Numbered from the stretch's first letter, positions 33,795-42,966 are shown. The stretch: DNA of 64,000 nt from Arthrobacter sp. AQ5-05 (GCF_003287975.1 NZ_QMKQ01000004.1:158164-222163), one strand, 5' to 3'. Made by a program: numbers and translations. The notes: generated from the sequence alone by a model not told the origin.

Positions 33795-34710
33795 CACCAT
33801 CGCCACCGCCGCCCCGGCCCGCCCCGCCACACTTCTTCCGGTCCCCGCCCGCGCCATCGAGAAGATCGTGCTCGCCGCCCTGGAGGAGGACAACCCGCGC
33901 GGGGATGTGACCGGCAACGTGTTGATCCCCGCCGGCACCACCGCAACCGCCGCGGTCATCGCCCGCGAACCGGGCATCTGCGCCGGCCTTCAGGCCTTCA
34001 TCGCCGCCATGTTGCTATCGGACCCCGCCCTGGAACTGCACCCGGCGCTCGCCGACGGGGCGCGGTTCAACACCGGGGACACCCTGATCACCGTGTCCGG
34101 CCCTGCCCGCGGGCTGCTGGCCGGGGAGCGCGTGGGACTGAACCTGCTCCAGCGAATGAGCGGCATCGCCACCGCCACTGCCGCCTTCGTCAAGGAGACG
34201 ACGGGCACCGGCGCACGCATCGTGGACACCCGCAAGACCACCCCGGGGCTGCGCGTGCTCGAACGCTACGCGGTGCGCTGCGGCGGCGGGCACAACCACC
34301 GCGACAACCTCTCCGAGGCCGTCATGGCCAAGGACAACCACCTGGCGCTGCTGGGCACCGGCTCCGAACTCACCGCCGCGCTGCGCAAGGCCCGGGCCAA
34401 CCTCGGGCACACCGTGCACTTCGAGGTGGAAATCGACTCGCTGGACCAGCTCGACGCGGTGCTCGCCGCCGGGGTGGACACCATCATGCTGGACAACTTC
34501 TCCCTGGCGGACCTGGCCACCGGGGTTCGCCGGATCGCCGGTGCCGCGTGGGTCGAGGCCTCGGGCAACGTCACGCTGGAGACCGTCGCCGCCATCGCCG
34601 CCACCGGGGTCGATGTGATCTCCTCCGGCGCCCTGACCCACTCGGTGCGCGCCCTGGACCTCGGCCTGGACATCGTCATCGATCAGGGCCGCGGGGCGAA
34701 CACCCGGTGA
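33787..34710 (+). CDS. nadC: Nicotinate-nucleotide pyrophosphorylase (carboxylating)
   Basis: The 307-residue quinolinate phosphoribosyltransferase converts quinolinate and PRPP to nicotinate mononucleotide, the third step of the pathway. Active-site stretches are RIVDTRKTTPGLRVLERYAV, GGGHNHRDNLSEAVMAKDNH, HFEVEIDSLDQL, MLDNF and VEASGNVTLETV. It starts at a TTG inside the end of nadB (8-base overlap), with AAGGAT upstream. The GTG of the desulfurase gene overlaps the stop. Confidence 0.95.
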   Translation: MSDTIATAAPARPATLLPVPARAIEKIVLAALEEDNPRGDVTGNVLIPAGTTATAAVIAREPGICAGLQAFIAAMLLSDPALELHPALADGARFNTGDTLITVSGPARGLLAGERVGLNLLQRMSGIATATAAFVKETTGTGARIVDTRKTTPGLRVLERYAVRCGGGHNHRDNLSEAVMAKDNHLALLGTGSELTAALRKARANLGHTVHFEVEIDSLDQLDAVLAAGVDTIMLDNFSLADLATGVRRIAGAAWVEASGNVTLETVAAIAATGVDVISSGALTHSVRALDLGLDIVIDQGRGANTR

Positions 34711-35852
34711 TCTACCTCGATGCCGCTGCCACCACCCCCGTGCGCCAGGACGTCCTGGACACCATCATCCCGCTGCTGACCAGCGACTACGGCAACCCCT
34801 CCAGCACCCATTCGATGGGCCAAACCGCCGCCCGCGCGCTGGACTACGCCCGGGCCACCGCGGCCAAGACACTCGGCGTGCGCACCGGGGACGTGGTTTT
34901 CACCTCCGGGGGCACCGAGTCCAACAACCTGGCGATCAAGGGCCTGGCGCTGGGCAACCCGCGCGGGCGCCACCTGGTCCACTCGGCCATCGAGCACCCC
35001 TCCGTGGCCGAGGCCTGCGCCTACCTGGTCAAGCACCACGGGTTCGAGCTCGATGTCGCCCCGGTCGACGCCCACGGGATCCTGGAAATGGACGCGTTCG
35101 GTGCCCTGCTGCGCCCGGACACCACGCTGGTCTCCGTGATGGCGGTGAACAACGAGGTCGGCACCATCCAGCCCGTCGCCGAGGTGGCAGCGGCCGCCCG
35201 CGCGGTGGGCGCACTGGTGCATTGCGACGGGGTGCAGGCCGCCGGCTGGCTGGACATGGCCGGCATCGCCGCGCACGTCGATGCGTTGGGCATCTCCGGG
35301 CACAAGATCGGCGGGCTCAAGGGCGCCGGGCTGCTGATGGTCCGCGGCAAGCTGGCCCTGGAGCCGCTGATCCACGGCGGCGGGCAGGAACGCGAACGCC
35401 GCTCCGGGACCGAAAACGTGGCCGGAGCCGTCGCCACGGCCACCGCCCTGTCGCTGGCCGCCGCGGCCAACGCCACCGGAACCGCGCAGGGCCACGGCCG
35501 GCACTTCATCGACACCGTGCTGGGCGGGCTGAACACCGAGCGGCGGATCCGCGCCCGGCTCACCGGGGACCCGGAGCGGCGCGTGCCGGGTATCGTCTCC
35601 TTCGTGTTCCCCGAAACCGGGGGCGAGACGGTGCTGCTGGAACTCGAACGCCGCGGGGTGGTGTGCTCCTCCGGGTCGGCCTGCGCCGCCGGGTCCACCG
35701 ATCCCTCGCTCGTTTTGCTGGCCATGGGGTACGACGAGGACACCGCGCACACCGCGGTGCGGCTGAGCTTCACCCGCACCGTGAAGGAGGCGGAGATCGC
35801 CACGGCCGCCCGCGCCGTGGTGGCGGCGGTCAAGGCCATCGCCGGCAACTAG
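34707..35852 (+). CDS. Cysteine desulfurase (NifS/IscS-like), likely for the NadA cluster
   Basis: The 381-residue PLP enzyme removes sulfur from cysteine for iron-sulfur cluster building. It starts MIYLDAAATTPVRQDVLDTI, binds PLP through the Lys of ISGHKIGGLKGAG and has the persulfide cysteine in VVCSSGSACAAGS. Its place as last gene in the nad operon, with a 4-base overlap with nadC, suggests that it matures the [4Fe-4S] cluster of NadA. General cellular supply by Suf would be elsewhere on the genome. Confidence 0.92.
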   Translation: MIYLDAAATTPVRQDVLDTIIPLLTSDYGNPSSTHSMGQTAARALDYARATAAKTLGVRTGDVVFTSGGTESNNLAIKGLALGNPRGRHLVHSAIEHPSVAEACAYLVKHHGFELDVAPVDAHGILEMDAFGALLRPDTTLVSVMAVNNEVGTIQPVAEVAAAARAVGALVHCDGVQAAGWLDMAGIAAHVDALGISGHKIGGLKGAGLLMVRGKLALEPLIHGGGQERERRSGTENVAGAVATATALSLAAAANATGTAQGHGRHFIDTVLGGLNTERRIRARLTGDPERRVPGIVSFVFPETGGETVLLELERRGVVCSSGSACAAGSTDPSLVLLAMGYDEDTAHTAVRLSFTRTVKEAEIATAARAVVAAVKAIAGN

Positions 35853-35934
35853 CTCCCGGAGCAGGCGGGCCGGGTGTGCCCGAACGTGGCCGGATGCCTT
35901 GGGCGCGGGGCACCCTTCGTGGTTTCATGGCTCC

Positions 35935-36420
35935 ATGTCGATAGTGCTGGTTGAAGGCGAGTCCGACGCCGTCGCCGTGAAGACCCTGGCCATCAGGCTC
36001 GGCCTGCCCGAACCGCGCGTGCTGCCCGTCGGCGGGTCCAAGGGCGCCCGCCGCGCGGCAGGTCGGCTGGACGGGCAGCGGCTGCTCGGCCTGGTGGACG
36101 CGGCGCAGCGGCGCGACTTCGAGCGGGTGCTGGGCACGGTGTTCGCCTGCCACCCGGACCTGGAAGCGGAATTCATCCGCGCGCTGGGCGTCGAAGGTAT
36201 CGAAGCGGTGATCGCCGGGCAGGGCGAGCTCGAGTCCTTCCGCCGCCTGCAGGCCCAGCCCAACTTGTCCGAAAGGTCGATCGAACACCAGCTGGCCCGG
36301 TTCTTCGGCGGCCGCAGCGGCAACAAGGTGCGCTACGCCCAACTGCTGGCCGAGGCGGTGCCCTTGGACGCTATCCCCGCGCCGTTGGCGGCCCTGTTGG
36401 CAAGCCTCCAGGTTGAATGA
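35935..36420 (+). CDS. Small TOPRIM-domain protein
   Basis: The 161-residue protein starts MSIVLVEGESDAVAVKTLAI, the signature of the TOPRIM fold (catalytic Glu in VEGESD) used in OLD-type nucleases, RecR, primases and topoisomerases. The second acidic motif may be LLGLVDAAQRRDFERVL, which lacks a clear DxD, so nuclease activity is uncertain. The C-terminus FFGGRSGNKVRYAQLLAEAV is typical of TOPRIM/OLD-like stand-alone proteins. It lies 82 bases downstream of the desulfurase and next to a predicted PD-(D/E)XK protein on the other strand. Confidence 0.75.
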   Translation: MSIVLVEGESDAVAVKTLAIRLGLPEPRVLPVGGSKGARRAAGRLDGQRLLGLVDAAQRRDFERVLGTVFACHPDLEAEFIRALGVEGIEAVIAGQGELESFRRLQAQPNLSERSIEHQLARFFGGRSGNKVRYAQLLAEAVPLDAIPAPLAALLASLQVE

Positions 36421-36528
36421 GCGTTTCCACGATTGTTGACGTCCGGCAGACTCGAAATGTGATGGCGTGTGCACGCCGATTCCTTCTGGCTGGAACGACT
36501 TTGCAATTGGCTGCGAACGCTCAGGGCA

Positions 36529-37143
36529 TTACCACCAGGGGGCATCGTTGACGACTTCACCTGTTGCAGCCTGGATCACCGATGCACGCAAATCCGACCA
36601 CGGAATGACTCCTCGGGACAGTCTTGCGACGGCATCAAGTCCAACACCGGCCGTTCCATGCTTTTCGAGGGCACTGCGCTTCACGACGTAGAAGGACCAT
36701 TGATTTACGTCGAGTGGTCTGTATTCCTCGTGCGTCCGGGCGGTCTGAACGCAGAATACATATACGTGGGCGTTCAACTGCTTGCCGGCCGGGTCATACT
36801 GGTGTTTGGGGTGATAACGCGTGCCTTTCAGGCCGCTGAAACCGATTCGACTTGGTCGGGGCTGTTCCCGGGCCTGGAGATGGGCCGAGGACTTCACCTC
36901 GACCCGAATCCCGTCCAGAAGCAGGTCATATGCGTCCCATTCGATCCTGTTGACTTCGTGCAAGCCAAGAGCTTTTGCAACGAGGAATTCGGCCAAATAC
37001 CCACGAGTGTTGTTCATGCGCAGATCGCTCATGGCAAATCGCCAGAAATCATTGACCGTGGCATCCGTGCCGACGAATGCGTCGTCGCCATGGATGGGGG
37101 AAGCCGGCGGCGGAACAATCCAACTCTCGTCCATCATGTCCAC
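36529..37143 (-). CDS. Predicted PD-(D/E)XK nuclease-like protein of lower GC
   Basis: The 204-residue protein is not a recognised family, but the N-terminal half fits the PD-(D/E)XK nuclease core: helix GYLAEFLVAKALG with E52, strand AYDLLLDG with D73, then RVEVKSSAHLQ with E82 and K84. That is the E-D-ExK arrangement of restriction endonucleases and related DNases. The C-terminal half has mixed strands ending GEVVNDAPWW. The base composition is visibly less GC-rich than its neighbours and codon choice is less biased, suggesting acquisition by transfer. No methylase or helicase is adjacent. An anti-phage or DNA-repair role is possible but unproven. Confidence 0.7.
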   Translation of the reverse strand: MDMMDESWIVPPPASPIHGDDAFVGTDATVNDFWRFAMSDLRMNNTRGYLAEFLVAKALGLHEVNRIEWDAYDLLLDGIRVEVKSSAHLQAREQPRPSRIGFSGLKGTRYHPKHQYDPAGKQLNAHVYVFCVQTARTHEEYRPLDVNQWSFYVVKRSALEKHGTAGVGLDAVARLSRGVIPWSDLRASVIQAATGEVVNDAPWW

Positions 37144-37281
37144 GGACTACAGTCGTAATTGTTGATCAGTTGGCGATTCCGCCATGTTCCATCACGGTCT
37201 GTTCGTTCGTCGGATGGGAGCCGCAATCGAGCGGTCGGCCCCAACAATTGGGGCACTATTGCGCGGCATAGACTTGGGGGC

Positions 37282-38640
37282 ATGGGACCCACCTCACGCG
37301 CAATCGATGTGCCGGACGGCACCGCCGGGCAAGTCGCGGCCAAGCTGGCGCAGCTGATCGCCTGCCGGACGGTGTCCCGCCCGGACCGCGACGACGAGGA
37401 CCGGGCCGAATTCGCCAAGCACGCCCGCCTGCTCACCGACCTGTTCGGGCACATTGCCGGCGCCGTCGAGCAGCACAGCTTGGGGATCACCGGGCAGCTG
37501 TGGCATTGGCGCGGCACCGAAAGCAGCAAGCCGGTGGTGCTGATGGCCCACCAGGACGTGGTCCCGGTGCAAAGCGAAGCGGACTGGGAACACCCGCCCT
37601 TCGCCGGGGTCATGGCGCAGGGGCGCGTCCACGGGCGGGGTGCCCTGGATGACAAGGGGGACCTGGCCTGCATCCTGCAGGCGGCCGACGACCTGGCTGC
37701 CACGGGCTTTGTCCCGGGACAGGACGTGTACTTCTTCTTCGGCGACTGCGAGGAGATATCCGGGCCCACCGCCATGGAAGCGGTGGACTTCCTCACCGCG
37801 GCCGGGGTGCGCCCCTGGAGGGTCCTTGACGAAGGCGGGGCCGTGGCCCACCAGGCGTTCCCGGGGATCGATGCCCCGGCCGGGGTGATCGGGGTGGGTG
37901 AGAAGGGGATCCTGGACCTGCTGCTGGAAGCCGAGGACGCCGGCGGGCACGCCTCCGCGCCTCCCCGCTTCGGCGCCGTGCAACGCATCGCCCGGGCCGT
38001 GGGCAGGCTGCAGGCCAAGCCGTTCCCGGCAGCCGTGCACCCGGTCACCCGGGAGACCTTCCGCCGCCTGGCCGCCACCGCCCCCGGGATCACCGGCACC
38101 TTGCTGAAGCTGGCATCCCGCCCCGGGCGCCTGGCCGGCGAACTGCTGGCCCGTGTCGGGGCGGAGCCGGCGGCCATGGTGCGCACCACCGTCGCCGCCA
38201 CCAGGCTCGAAGGAAGCGACGGCATCAACGTGCTGGCTCGGCGGGCCGCGGTGGGGCTGAACATCCGCATCAACGTCACCGAATCGGTGGAATCAGCAAT
38301 TGCCGGGGTGCGCAGGCGCGTGCGGGATGCGAAGATCGCCTTCACGGTGCTGGGAGCCACCGAACCTTCGCCGATCTCACCGGTGGACTCCGACGGCTTC
38401 GCCCTGCTGGAAGCGGCGCTCGGCCATTCGCATCCCGAGGCGCATCCGGTCCCGTACATCATGATGGCGGCCACCGATGCCCGCCGCTTCACCGGGATCT
38501 GCGAGCAGGTCTACCGCTTCGCGCCCCTGGGCATGGACAAGGCCCAGCGCGGGGCCATCCACGGAACCGACGAGTCCGTGGAGGTCGCCGAGCTGGGCAA
38601 GGCCGTGGACTTCTACACCTTCCTGCTCCGGTCGCTCTAG
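37282..38640 (+). CDS. M20-family metallopeptidase (dipeptidase/carboxypeptidase-like)
   Basis: The 452-residue protein is an M20 peptidase. Zinc-binding motifs are VVLMAHQDVVPVQ, GRGALDDKGDLACILQAA, FFGDCEEISGP (catalytic Glu followed by zinc Glu) and the C-terminal AIHGTDESVEV. The dimerisation domain lies between about residues 210 and 330. Relatives resemble yeast carboxypeptidase S/Cps1-like enzymes that split short peptides or N-acyl amino acids. TAGACT (37269-37274) lies 7 bases before the ATG and there is no Shine-Dalgarno, so the transcript is probably leaderless. Confidence 0.88.
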   Translation: MGPTSRAIDVPDGTAGQVAAKLAQLIACRTVSRPDRDDEDRAEFAKHARLLTDLFGHIAGAVEQHSLGITGQLWHWRGTESSKPVVLMAHQDVVPVQSEADWEHPPFAGVMAQGRVHGRGALDDKGDLACILQAADDLAATGFVPGQDVYFFFGDCEEISGPTAMEAVDFLTAAGVRPWRVLDEGGAVAHQAFPGIDAPAGVIGVGEKGILDLLLEAEDAGGHASAPPRFGAVQRIARAVGRLQAKPFPAAVHPVTRETFRRLAATAPGITGTLLKLASRPGRLAGELLARVGAEPAAMVRTTVAATRLEGSDGINVLARRAAVGLNIRINVTESVESAIAGVRRRVRDAKIAFTVLGATEPSPISPVDSDGFALLEAALGHSHPEAHPVPYIMMAATDARRFTGICEQVYRFAPLGMDKAQRGAIHGTDESVEVAELGKAVDFYTFLLRSL

Positions 38641-38689
38641 CGGGGAGCTCCGGGTGCCGGATGCGGCAGGGGGCGTGGCACGGGGCTGC

Positions 38690-39103
38690 TCAGGTGCCGT
38701 CGGCAGCCGGAAGCGCGGTGTCGGCGTGCCGGTGCACGACCTTCCACTCATCGTCCTCGCGGCGGTACACCCGGGTCACCCGGAGCACGTAGGCGCTGGG
38801 CTCGCCGTTGACACGGGTGGAGGTGGCTTCCCGATGCACCGTGTAGGCCAGGTCACCGCTCACATCCGCCGCGATCAGCTCGATGTCGCCGGACACGGAA
38901 TGGGAGAAGCTGTCGGCCAGCTTCAGGAAGACCTCCCGTGCCGCCTCGGGACCCCGGGCTTCGAACCAGGCACCGAAGAGCGTGACAGGCTCGCGATCCG
39001 ACCACGTCGAGAACCTGCCGCTCGAATCCCCGTTGTGCAGCGCGTCCTCGGCCCGGCGCCACGTCGTGTTGAACCACTGGAGGAAGTCATTGCGATCGTC
39101 CAT
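38690..39103 (-). CDS. SnoaL/NTF2-like protein
   Basis: The 137-residue protein has the small alpha+beta cone fold of the SnoaL/NTF2 family: helix FLQWFNTTWRRAEDALHNGD, GAWFEARGPEAAREVFLKLA, strands ELIAADVSGDLAYTVHRE, and YRREDDEWKVVHRHADTAL at the end. Such proteins may be isomerases or ligand binders; the reaction is unknown. The ATG ending at 39103 fits a leaderless start after TAGACC (39110-39115); an ATG ending at 39109 would add two residues. Confidence 0.75.
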   Translation of the reverse strand: MDDRNDFLQWFNTTWRRAEDALHNGDSSGRFSTWSDREPVTLFGAWFEARGPEAAREVFLKLADSFSHSVSGDIELIAADVSGDLAYTVHREATSTRVNGEPSAYVLRVTRVYRREDDEWKVVHRHADTALPAADGT

Positions 39104-39231
39104 GCCCATGGTCTACACCCGCGGCCCGGGCCAGGGAAGAGCGCGGCGGCGGGCGGATCGATCCGAGGTTGCCCGCACGCCGCGGGCAGCCCCGAAGGCG
39201 TCGCGAAAATCGGCATATTCGAAAATGTGTT

Positions 39232-39756
39232 CTATTCTGCTTCGAGCAGGGCCGGAAGCGGGGCGGGCCAAAGGGCCCGATGCATCACGTTCAGGCCCAC
39301 CAACCCGTGGACCGGGTGGTTGAAGGCCTGCGGGATCACGGCCAGGACCTCGAAGCCCAGCGACTGCCAGAGCCGGATGGCATGGACGTTGGTGGAAACC
39401 ACGGCATTGAACTGCATGGCCGTGAACCCCTGCCCGGCCGCCGCCTCGATGACATGTGTCGCCAGGGCCCGCCCGAGCCCCCTCCCGGAGGCACTTGAGG
39501 CGACCATGAAGCCGGCATTGGCCACGTGGGAACCTGCAGCGGGCTGGTTTGGATGCAGTTCCGCGGTGCCCGCCACCGCGCCGTCGTCGTCCACCGCCAC
39601 GAAGACCGTCCCGCCGACCTTGCCCATCCACCACGCGCGGCACTGCTCCTCGGTCGCATCCTCAGGCCAGCAATAGGTCCCGCCCCGGCGCACGACTTCC
39701 TCGATGATGGGCCACAGGCCCGCCCAATCTTCCCCGGTGGCAACACGAATATCCAT
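39232..39756 (-). CDS. GNAT-family acetyltransferase
   Basis: The 174-residue protein is a Gcn5-like N-acetyltransferase, with MDIRVATGEDWAGLWPIIEE at the N-terminus and the acetyl-CoA-binding ASGRGLGRALATHVIEAA, followed by NVHAIRLWQSLGFEVLAVIP. It resembles enzymes acting on small amines or phosphinothricin-like substrates, but the substrate is not known. TAGATT (39763-39768) lies 6 bases before the ATG: a leaderless start. Confidence 0.88.
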   Translation of the reverse strand: MDIRVATGEDWAGLWPIIEEVVRRGGTYCWPEDATEEQCRAWWMGKVGGTVFVAVDDDGAVAGTAELHPNQPAAGSHVANAGFMVASSASGRGLGRALATHVIEAAAGQGFTAMQFNAVVSTNVHAIRLWQSLGFEVLAVIPQAFNHPVHGLVGLNVMHRALWPAPLPALLEAE

Positions 39757-39892
39757 CCACCCAATCTATTCCGGATTCACCCTGTCACCGGCCACGCCCG
39801 CGCGGGTAGTGTGGCGCATAGCGGGGAGAGAAGGCGAGGAATGCCGCCGGCGACGGGAGCTCCAAGCGCGGAACCGGGAAGGGGCAGGACAG

Positions 39893-41413
39893 ATGTCCAA
39901 GCGCAGCGACGCACGGGTGCGAGAACTGCTCGCCTCCATGGCCTCGATCGCCGGCGACCTCTCCGTCACCGCCATCACCCACCGCGTGCTGGACGAGGCC
40001 ATGAAGATCTTCGGCGCCACCTCCGGGGTACTGGAACTGACCAACGCCTCCCACCAGCAAGGACACCTGTCCAAGGGCAAGAACGCGGCAAGCCTGCTCG
40101 AGACCGCGGGCAAGGACGAATCCAGGCGCCTGCGCCTGGAGTTGAAGACCCGCCAGCAACACTTCGCCCGCCTCACCCTGGGGCCCAAGCACGGCAAGGA
40201 CCGCTACTCCCGGGCCGACCGGGAACTGGGGGAAGCGCTCGCCGGAAGCGCCGGGGTGGCCCTGGAGAACGCCCAGCTCTACCAGGACGCCGCGGACCGC
40301 GCCCGCTGGCTGGCGGCCTCCGCACGCATCGGCACCCTGCTGGGCGGCGAATCCCGGCACCACACCCAGGGCCTCAACGACGTCGCCGAACTGGCCCGCC
40401 GCGAATCCCGGTCCAAGTACGCCCTGCTGCTGACCCCCATCACCGGGAAGGAACCCGGCGACACCGGCTACCGGATCGCCGGGATCAGCGAACACGTCCA
40501 CCCCCACCTGGCCGGACGCGTGCTGCTGCAGGTGGGGGTGCGCCACAAGCTGGTGCTGCGCAACAGCCCACCACTGCTGCTTGCGGCCCCCGATGCCATC
40601 CTCCCGCTGGGCGAACTGGCCGACGGGGAAGCCACCCTGGTCACCGAGCTGCTGGCCCGCGGCATCCACTACGGGCTGCTGGTCATGGTCAGGGACCACG
40701 GGGCACCGGGCTACCGCCCCGTCGAGGCCCAGATGGCGGGGATCCTCTCCGCCAACATCGCCCAGGGGCTCGGCCTGGTCCAGATGCACCACCTGCGCGA
40801 GGACGTGCTGCTCTACCTGGAACGCGAACGCATCGCCCGGGACCTGCACGACATCGTCATCCAACGCATCTTCGCCGCGGGCCTGGGGATCAGCGCCCTG
40901 CGCAAGCAGCTGCCCACCCCCGCCGCCCGGGAGCGGGCCTCCGGGCTCGCCGGGGAACTGGACACCACCATCGCCGAGCTGCGCGCCACCATCTACTCGC
41001 TGCGCACCGACGCGGGGGAGACCGAGACCCCCAGCTCACGGATCCTGCGCGCCATCCGCCTGGCCTCCGAACCGCTGGAGATCACCCCGGCGCTGTGCCT
41101 GGGCGACGAACTGGACGCGCTGGCCGACGAAACCACGCTCACCCACCTGCTGGCGGTGATCACCGAGGCGCTGAGCAACGTGGTCCGCCACGCCCGTGCC
41201 CGCTCCGTCGAACTGACGGTGGAGCGCACCGACGGAACCCTGGCCCTGACGCTGCGCGACGACGGGGCCGGCTTCATCCCCGGCGGGCCCGAAAGCGGGC
41301 TGGCGAACATGCGCCAGCGCGCCGGGGAACTCGGCGGAACCCTGGACATCGATTCGACCCCGGGTCGGGGCACCACGCTGCACTGGGTCGTGCCCATGCC
41401 CGCCGACGGCTAG
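39893..41413 (+). CDS. DosS/DevS-like sensor histidine kinase with two GAF domains
   Basis: The 506-residue soluble kinase has two GAF regions (about residues 20-140 and 155-290), a HisKA_3 domain with the phospho-acceptor His near residue 318 in RERIARDLHDIVIQRIFAAG and a HATPase domain with LAVITEALSNVVRHARARSV and DDGAGFIPGGPESGLANMRQ. The H-box resembles that of mycobacterial DosS/DosT, which sense oxygen or redox state through GAF-bound heme; whether heme binds here is not visible. It is convergent with a DosR-like regulator (4-base overlap of stops), its likely partner. CAGGACAG precedes the ATG; a TAGTGT box lies at 39807-39812. Confidence 0.88.
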   Translation: MSKRSDARVRELLASMASIAGDLSVTAITHRVLDEAMKIFGATSGVLELTNASHQQGHLSKGKNAASLLETAGKDESRRLRLELKTRQQHFARLTLGPKHGKDRYSRADRELGEALAGSAGVALENAQLYQDAADRARWLAASARIGTLLGGESRHHTQGLNDVAELARRESRSKYALLLTPITGKEPGDTGYRIAGISEHVHPHLAGRVLLQVGVRHKLVLRNSPPLLLAAPDAILPLGELADGEATLVTELLARGIHYGLLVMVRDHGAPGYRPVEAQMAGILSANIAQGLGLVQMHHLREDVLLYLERERIARDLHDIVIQRIFAAGLGISALRKQLPTPAARERASGLAGELDTTIAELRATIYSLRTDAGETETPSSRILRAIRLASEPLEITPALCLGDELDALADETTLTHLLAVITEALSNVVRHARARSVELTVERTDGTLALTLRDDGAGFIPGGPESGLANMRQRAGELGGTLDIDSTPGRGTTLHWVVPMPADG

Positions 41414-42120
41414 GTGCCGCCGTCGTTGGGTCCCGGCAGCGGATGGGTCACAAACACCGCCGCCTGCGTGCGCGACTCGAACCCCAGCTTCGCCAGCATC
41501 GAGGAGACGTAGTTCTTCACGGTCTTCTCCGCCAGGCGCATGCGCTCGCCGATCTGCCGGTTGCTCAGCCCCTCGCCGACCAGTTCCAGCACGCGGCGCT
41601 CCTGGACGGTCAGCTGCTGCATGCGCGGGTCCGGGTTCTCGTGGGCGATCAGCCCGGAGATGATCCGGGCCTTGAGCCCCGGGGTGAACAGCGATTCCCC
41701 GCGGGCGGCACGGCGCAGCGCACGGATCAGGTCGTTGCCGGCAATCTGCTTGAGCACGTAGCCCACCGCGCCGGCCAGCACCGCCCCGCGCAGCGCCTGC
41801 TCGTCGTCGTAGCTGGTCAAGATCAGGCAGTTCAGCGACCCGTCGATGGAGCGCACGTCCCGGCAGACCTCGATCCCGGTGCCGTCGGGCAGCCGGGCGT
41901 CGAGCACCGAGACATCCGGGCGCAGCGCCGGGATCTGCTTGCGGGCATCGTTCGCGGTTCCGGAGGTGCCCACCACCTCGAAGCCCTCGCCTTCCAGCAG
42001 TTCGCGCAGGCCGCGTCGCACCAGCTCGTGGTCATCGAGGATGAAGACGCGGATGGGGGTGGCTGGTTCCGGGTCGGTGGCCTGCCCCGGGGCGTTCCCC
42101 GTTGCCGCTGCGTGGTCCAT
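41410..42120 (-). CDS. DosR/DevR-like LuxR-type response regulator
   Basis: The 236-residue form starts at the ATG ending at 42120, which has GGGAGGGA about 5 bases upstream. It has a receiver domain (IRVFILDDHELVRRGLREL, phospho-acceptor D74 in SVLDARLPDGTGIEVCRD, Lys in GYVLKQIAG) and a LuxR-type helix-turn-helix (LTVQERRVLELVGEGLSNRQ, EKTVKNYVSSMLAKLGFES). The sequence is close to DosR, the dormancy regulator. It is the likely partner of the GAF-domain kinase encoded opposite. The frame is also open upstream into an HD hydrolase domain, described separately. Confidence 0.88.
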   Translation of the reverse strand: MDHAAATGNAPGQATDPEPATPIRVFILDDHELVRRGLRELLEGEGFEVVGTSGTANDARKQIPALRPDVSVLDARLPDGTGIEVCRDVRSIDGSLNCLILTSYDDEQALRGAVLAGAVGYVLKQIAGNDLIRALRRAARGESLFTPGLKARIISGLIAHENPDPRMQQLTVQERRVLELVGEGLSNRQIGERMRLAEKTVKNYVSSMLAKLGFESRTQAAVFVTHPLPGPNDGGT

Positions 42121-42741
42121 GACGGTCCCTCCCGATCCCGTGGGTGCGTGCCGGTGCCCCTGCACCCTTCCATTCTTGGCCGTCGAACCGGCTTCGGACA
42201 AGGGGCCAAAGACCCGTGGTGGATTCCCGTGGCGGAAGGATCCGGGCCGGGGGATCTTGGGTGCGGCCCCGGAGGCTGCAGGAGGCCAGACGGGCTGCGG
42301 GAAACCGAGCAGGGTCCGGACGCGGGAGTACTTCGCGGCCAGGCGGACACGGACCTGTTCTGGCAGGAGCGCGGTGCGGGCCGGGTCGGTGTTGTCCTCG
42401 ATGTCGGCGCGCTTGACCAGCAGTCCGATGGGGTTGGTGCGCACCCGTGCGCAGTGGTCCTCCAGCGTTTCGCCCTCGGCCTTGGTGACGGCGCGGACCG
42501 CCTCGACAACGCCGGCGGGGATTCCGGCTGCCAGCAGGTCCTCCTCGGTGACGTCGCAGTCCTCGAGCACGTCGTGCAGCCAGGCCGCGGCCACCGCGGC
42601 ATCGTCCCCGCCGTGGGAGCGCACGCCAGCGGCCACCCGCTCGGGGTGGGTGATGTAGTCGACGCCGGACTTGTCGAACCGACCTTTGTGGGCGCGGCGG
42701 GCGATGTCTTCGGCAACCTGCACGAATGCGTGGCTGGTCAT
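41410..42741 (-). CDS. HD-domain (ppGpp hydrolase-like) protein, in frame with the DosR-like regulator
   Basis: From the ATG ending at 42741 (GGAGG just upstream) the first 170 residues form an HD phosphohydrolase of the small RelA/SpoT-like (MESH1) type: AFVQVAEDIARRAHKGRFDK, DYITHPERVAAGVRSHGGDD, AAWLHDVLEDCDVTEEDLLA and VKRADIEDNTDP. There the expected end, SRVRTLLG, is not followed by a stop. The frame runs on through about 60 Pro/Gly-rich residues (FPQPVWPPAASGAAPKIPRP and onward) and straight into the response regulator, giving a possible 443-residue HD-receiver-HTH protein. Either this is a real fusion, or the stop of a separate HD gene was lost. The regulator's own binding site argues that it is also made alone. 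Confidence 0.6.
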   Translation of the reverse strand: MTSHAFVQVAEDIARRAHKGRFDKSGVDYITHPERVAAGVRSHGGDDAAVAAAWLHDVLEDCDVTEEDLLAAGIPAGVVEAVRAVTKAEGETLEDHCARVRTNPIGLLVKRADIEDNTDPARTALLPEQVRVRLAAKYSRVRTLLGFPQPVWPPAASGAAPKIPRPGSFRHGNPPRVFGPLSEAGSTAKNGRVQGHRHAPTGSGGTVMDHAAATGNAPGQATDPEPATPIRVFILDDHELVRRGLRELLEGEGFEVVGTSGTANDARKQIPALRPDVSVLDARLPDGTGIEVCRDVRSIDGSLNCLILTSYDDEQALRGAVLAGAVGYVLKQIAGNDLIRALRRAARGESLFTPGLKARIISGLIAHENPDPRMQQLTVQERRVLELVGEGLSNRQIGERMRLAEKTVKNYVSSMLAKLGFESRTQAAVFVTHPLPGPNDGGT

Positions 42742-42966
42742 GGGGGCCTCCGTTGGTTGCTGGAATGCTCTGGCTCCCAGCGTAACGAGGGACTGTGACG
42801 GATGATCCGCGAAGCGGGGAGACGGGCGAAGGGAACCAGTGGTGCGCCAGCCGGCAGCTGCCCCGGCAGCCGGTGCGGGGCGCCTTCGGCCATGTCGGAT
42901 TTTCCGCCTTGGGAGCCACCGCGGAACTTTTTGCCCGCCCGGGAGGGACGATGATTGCCGCGGCCA

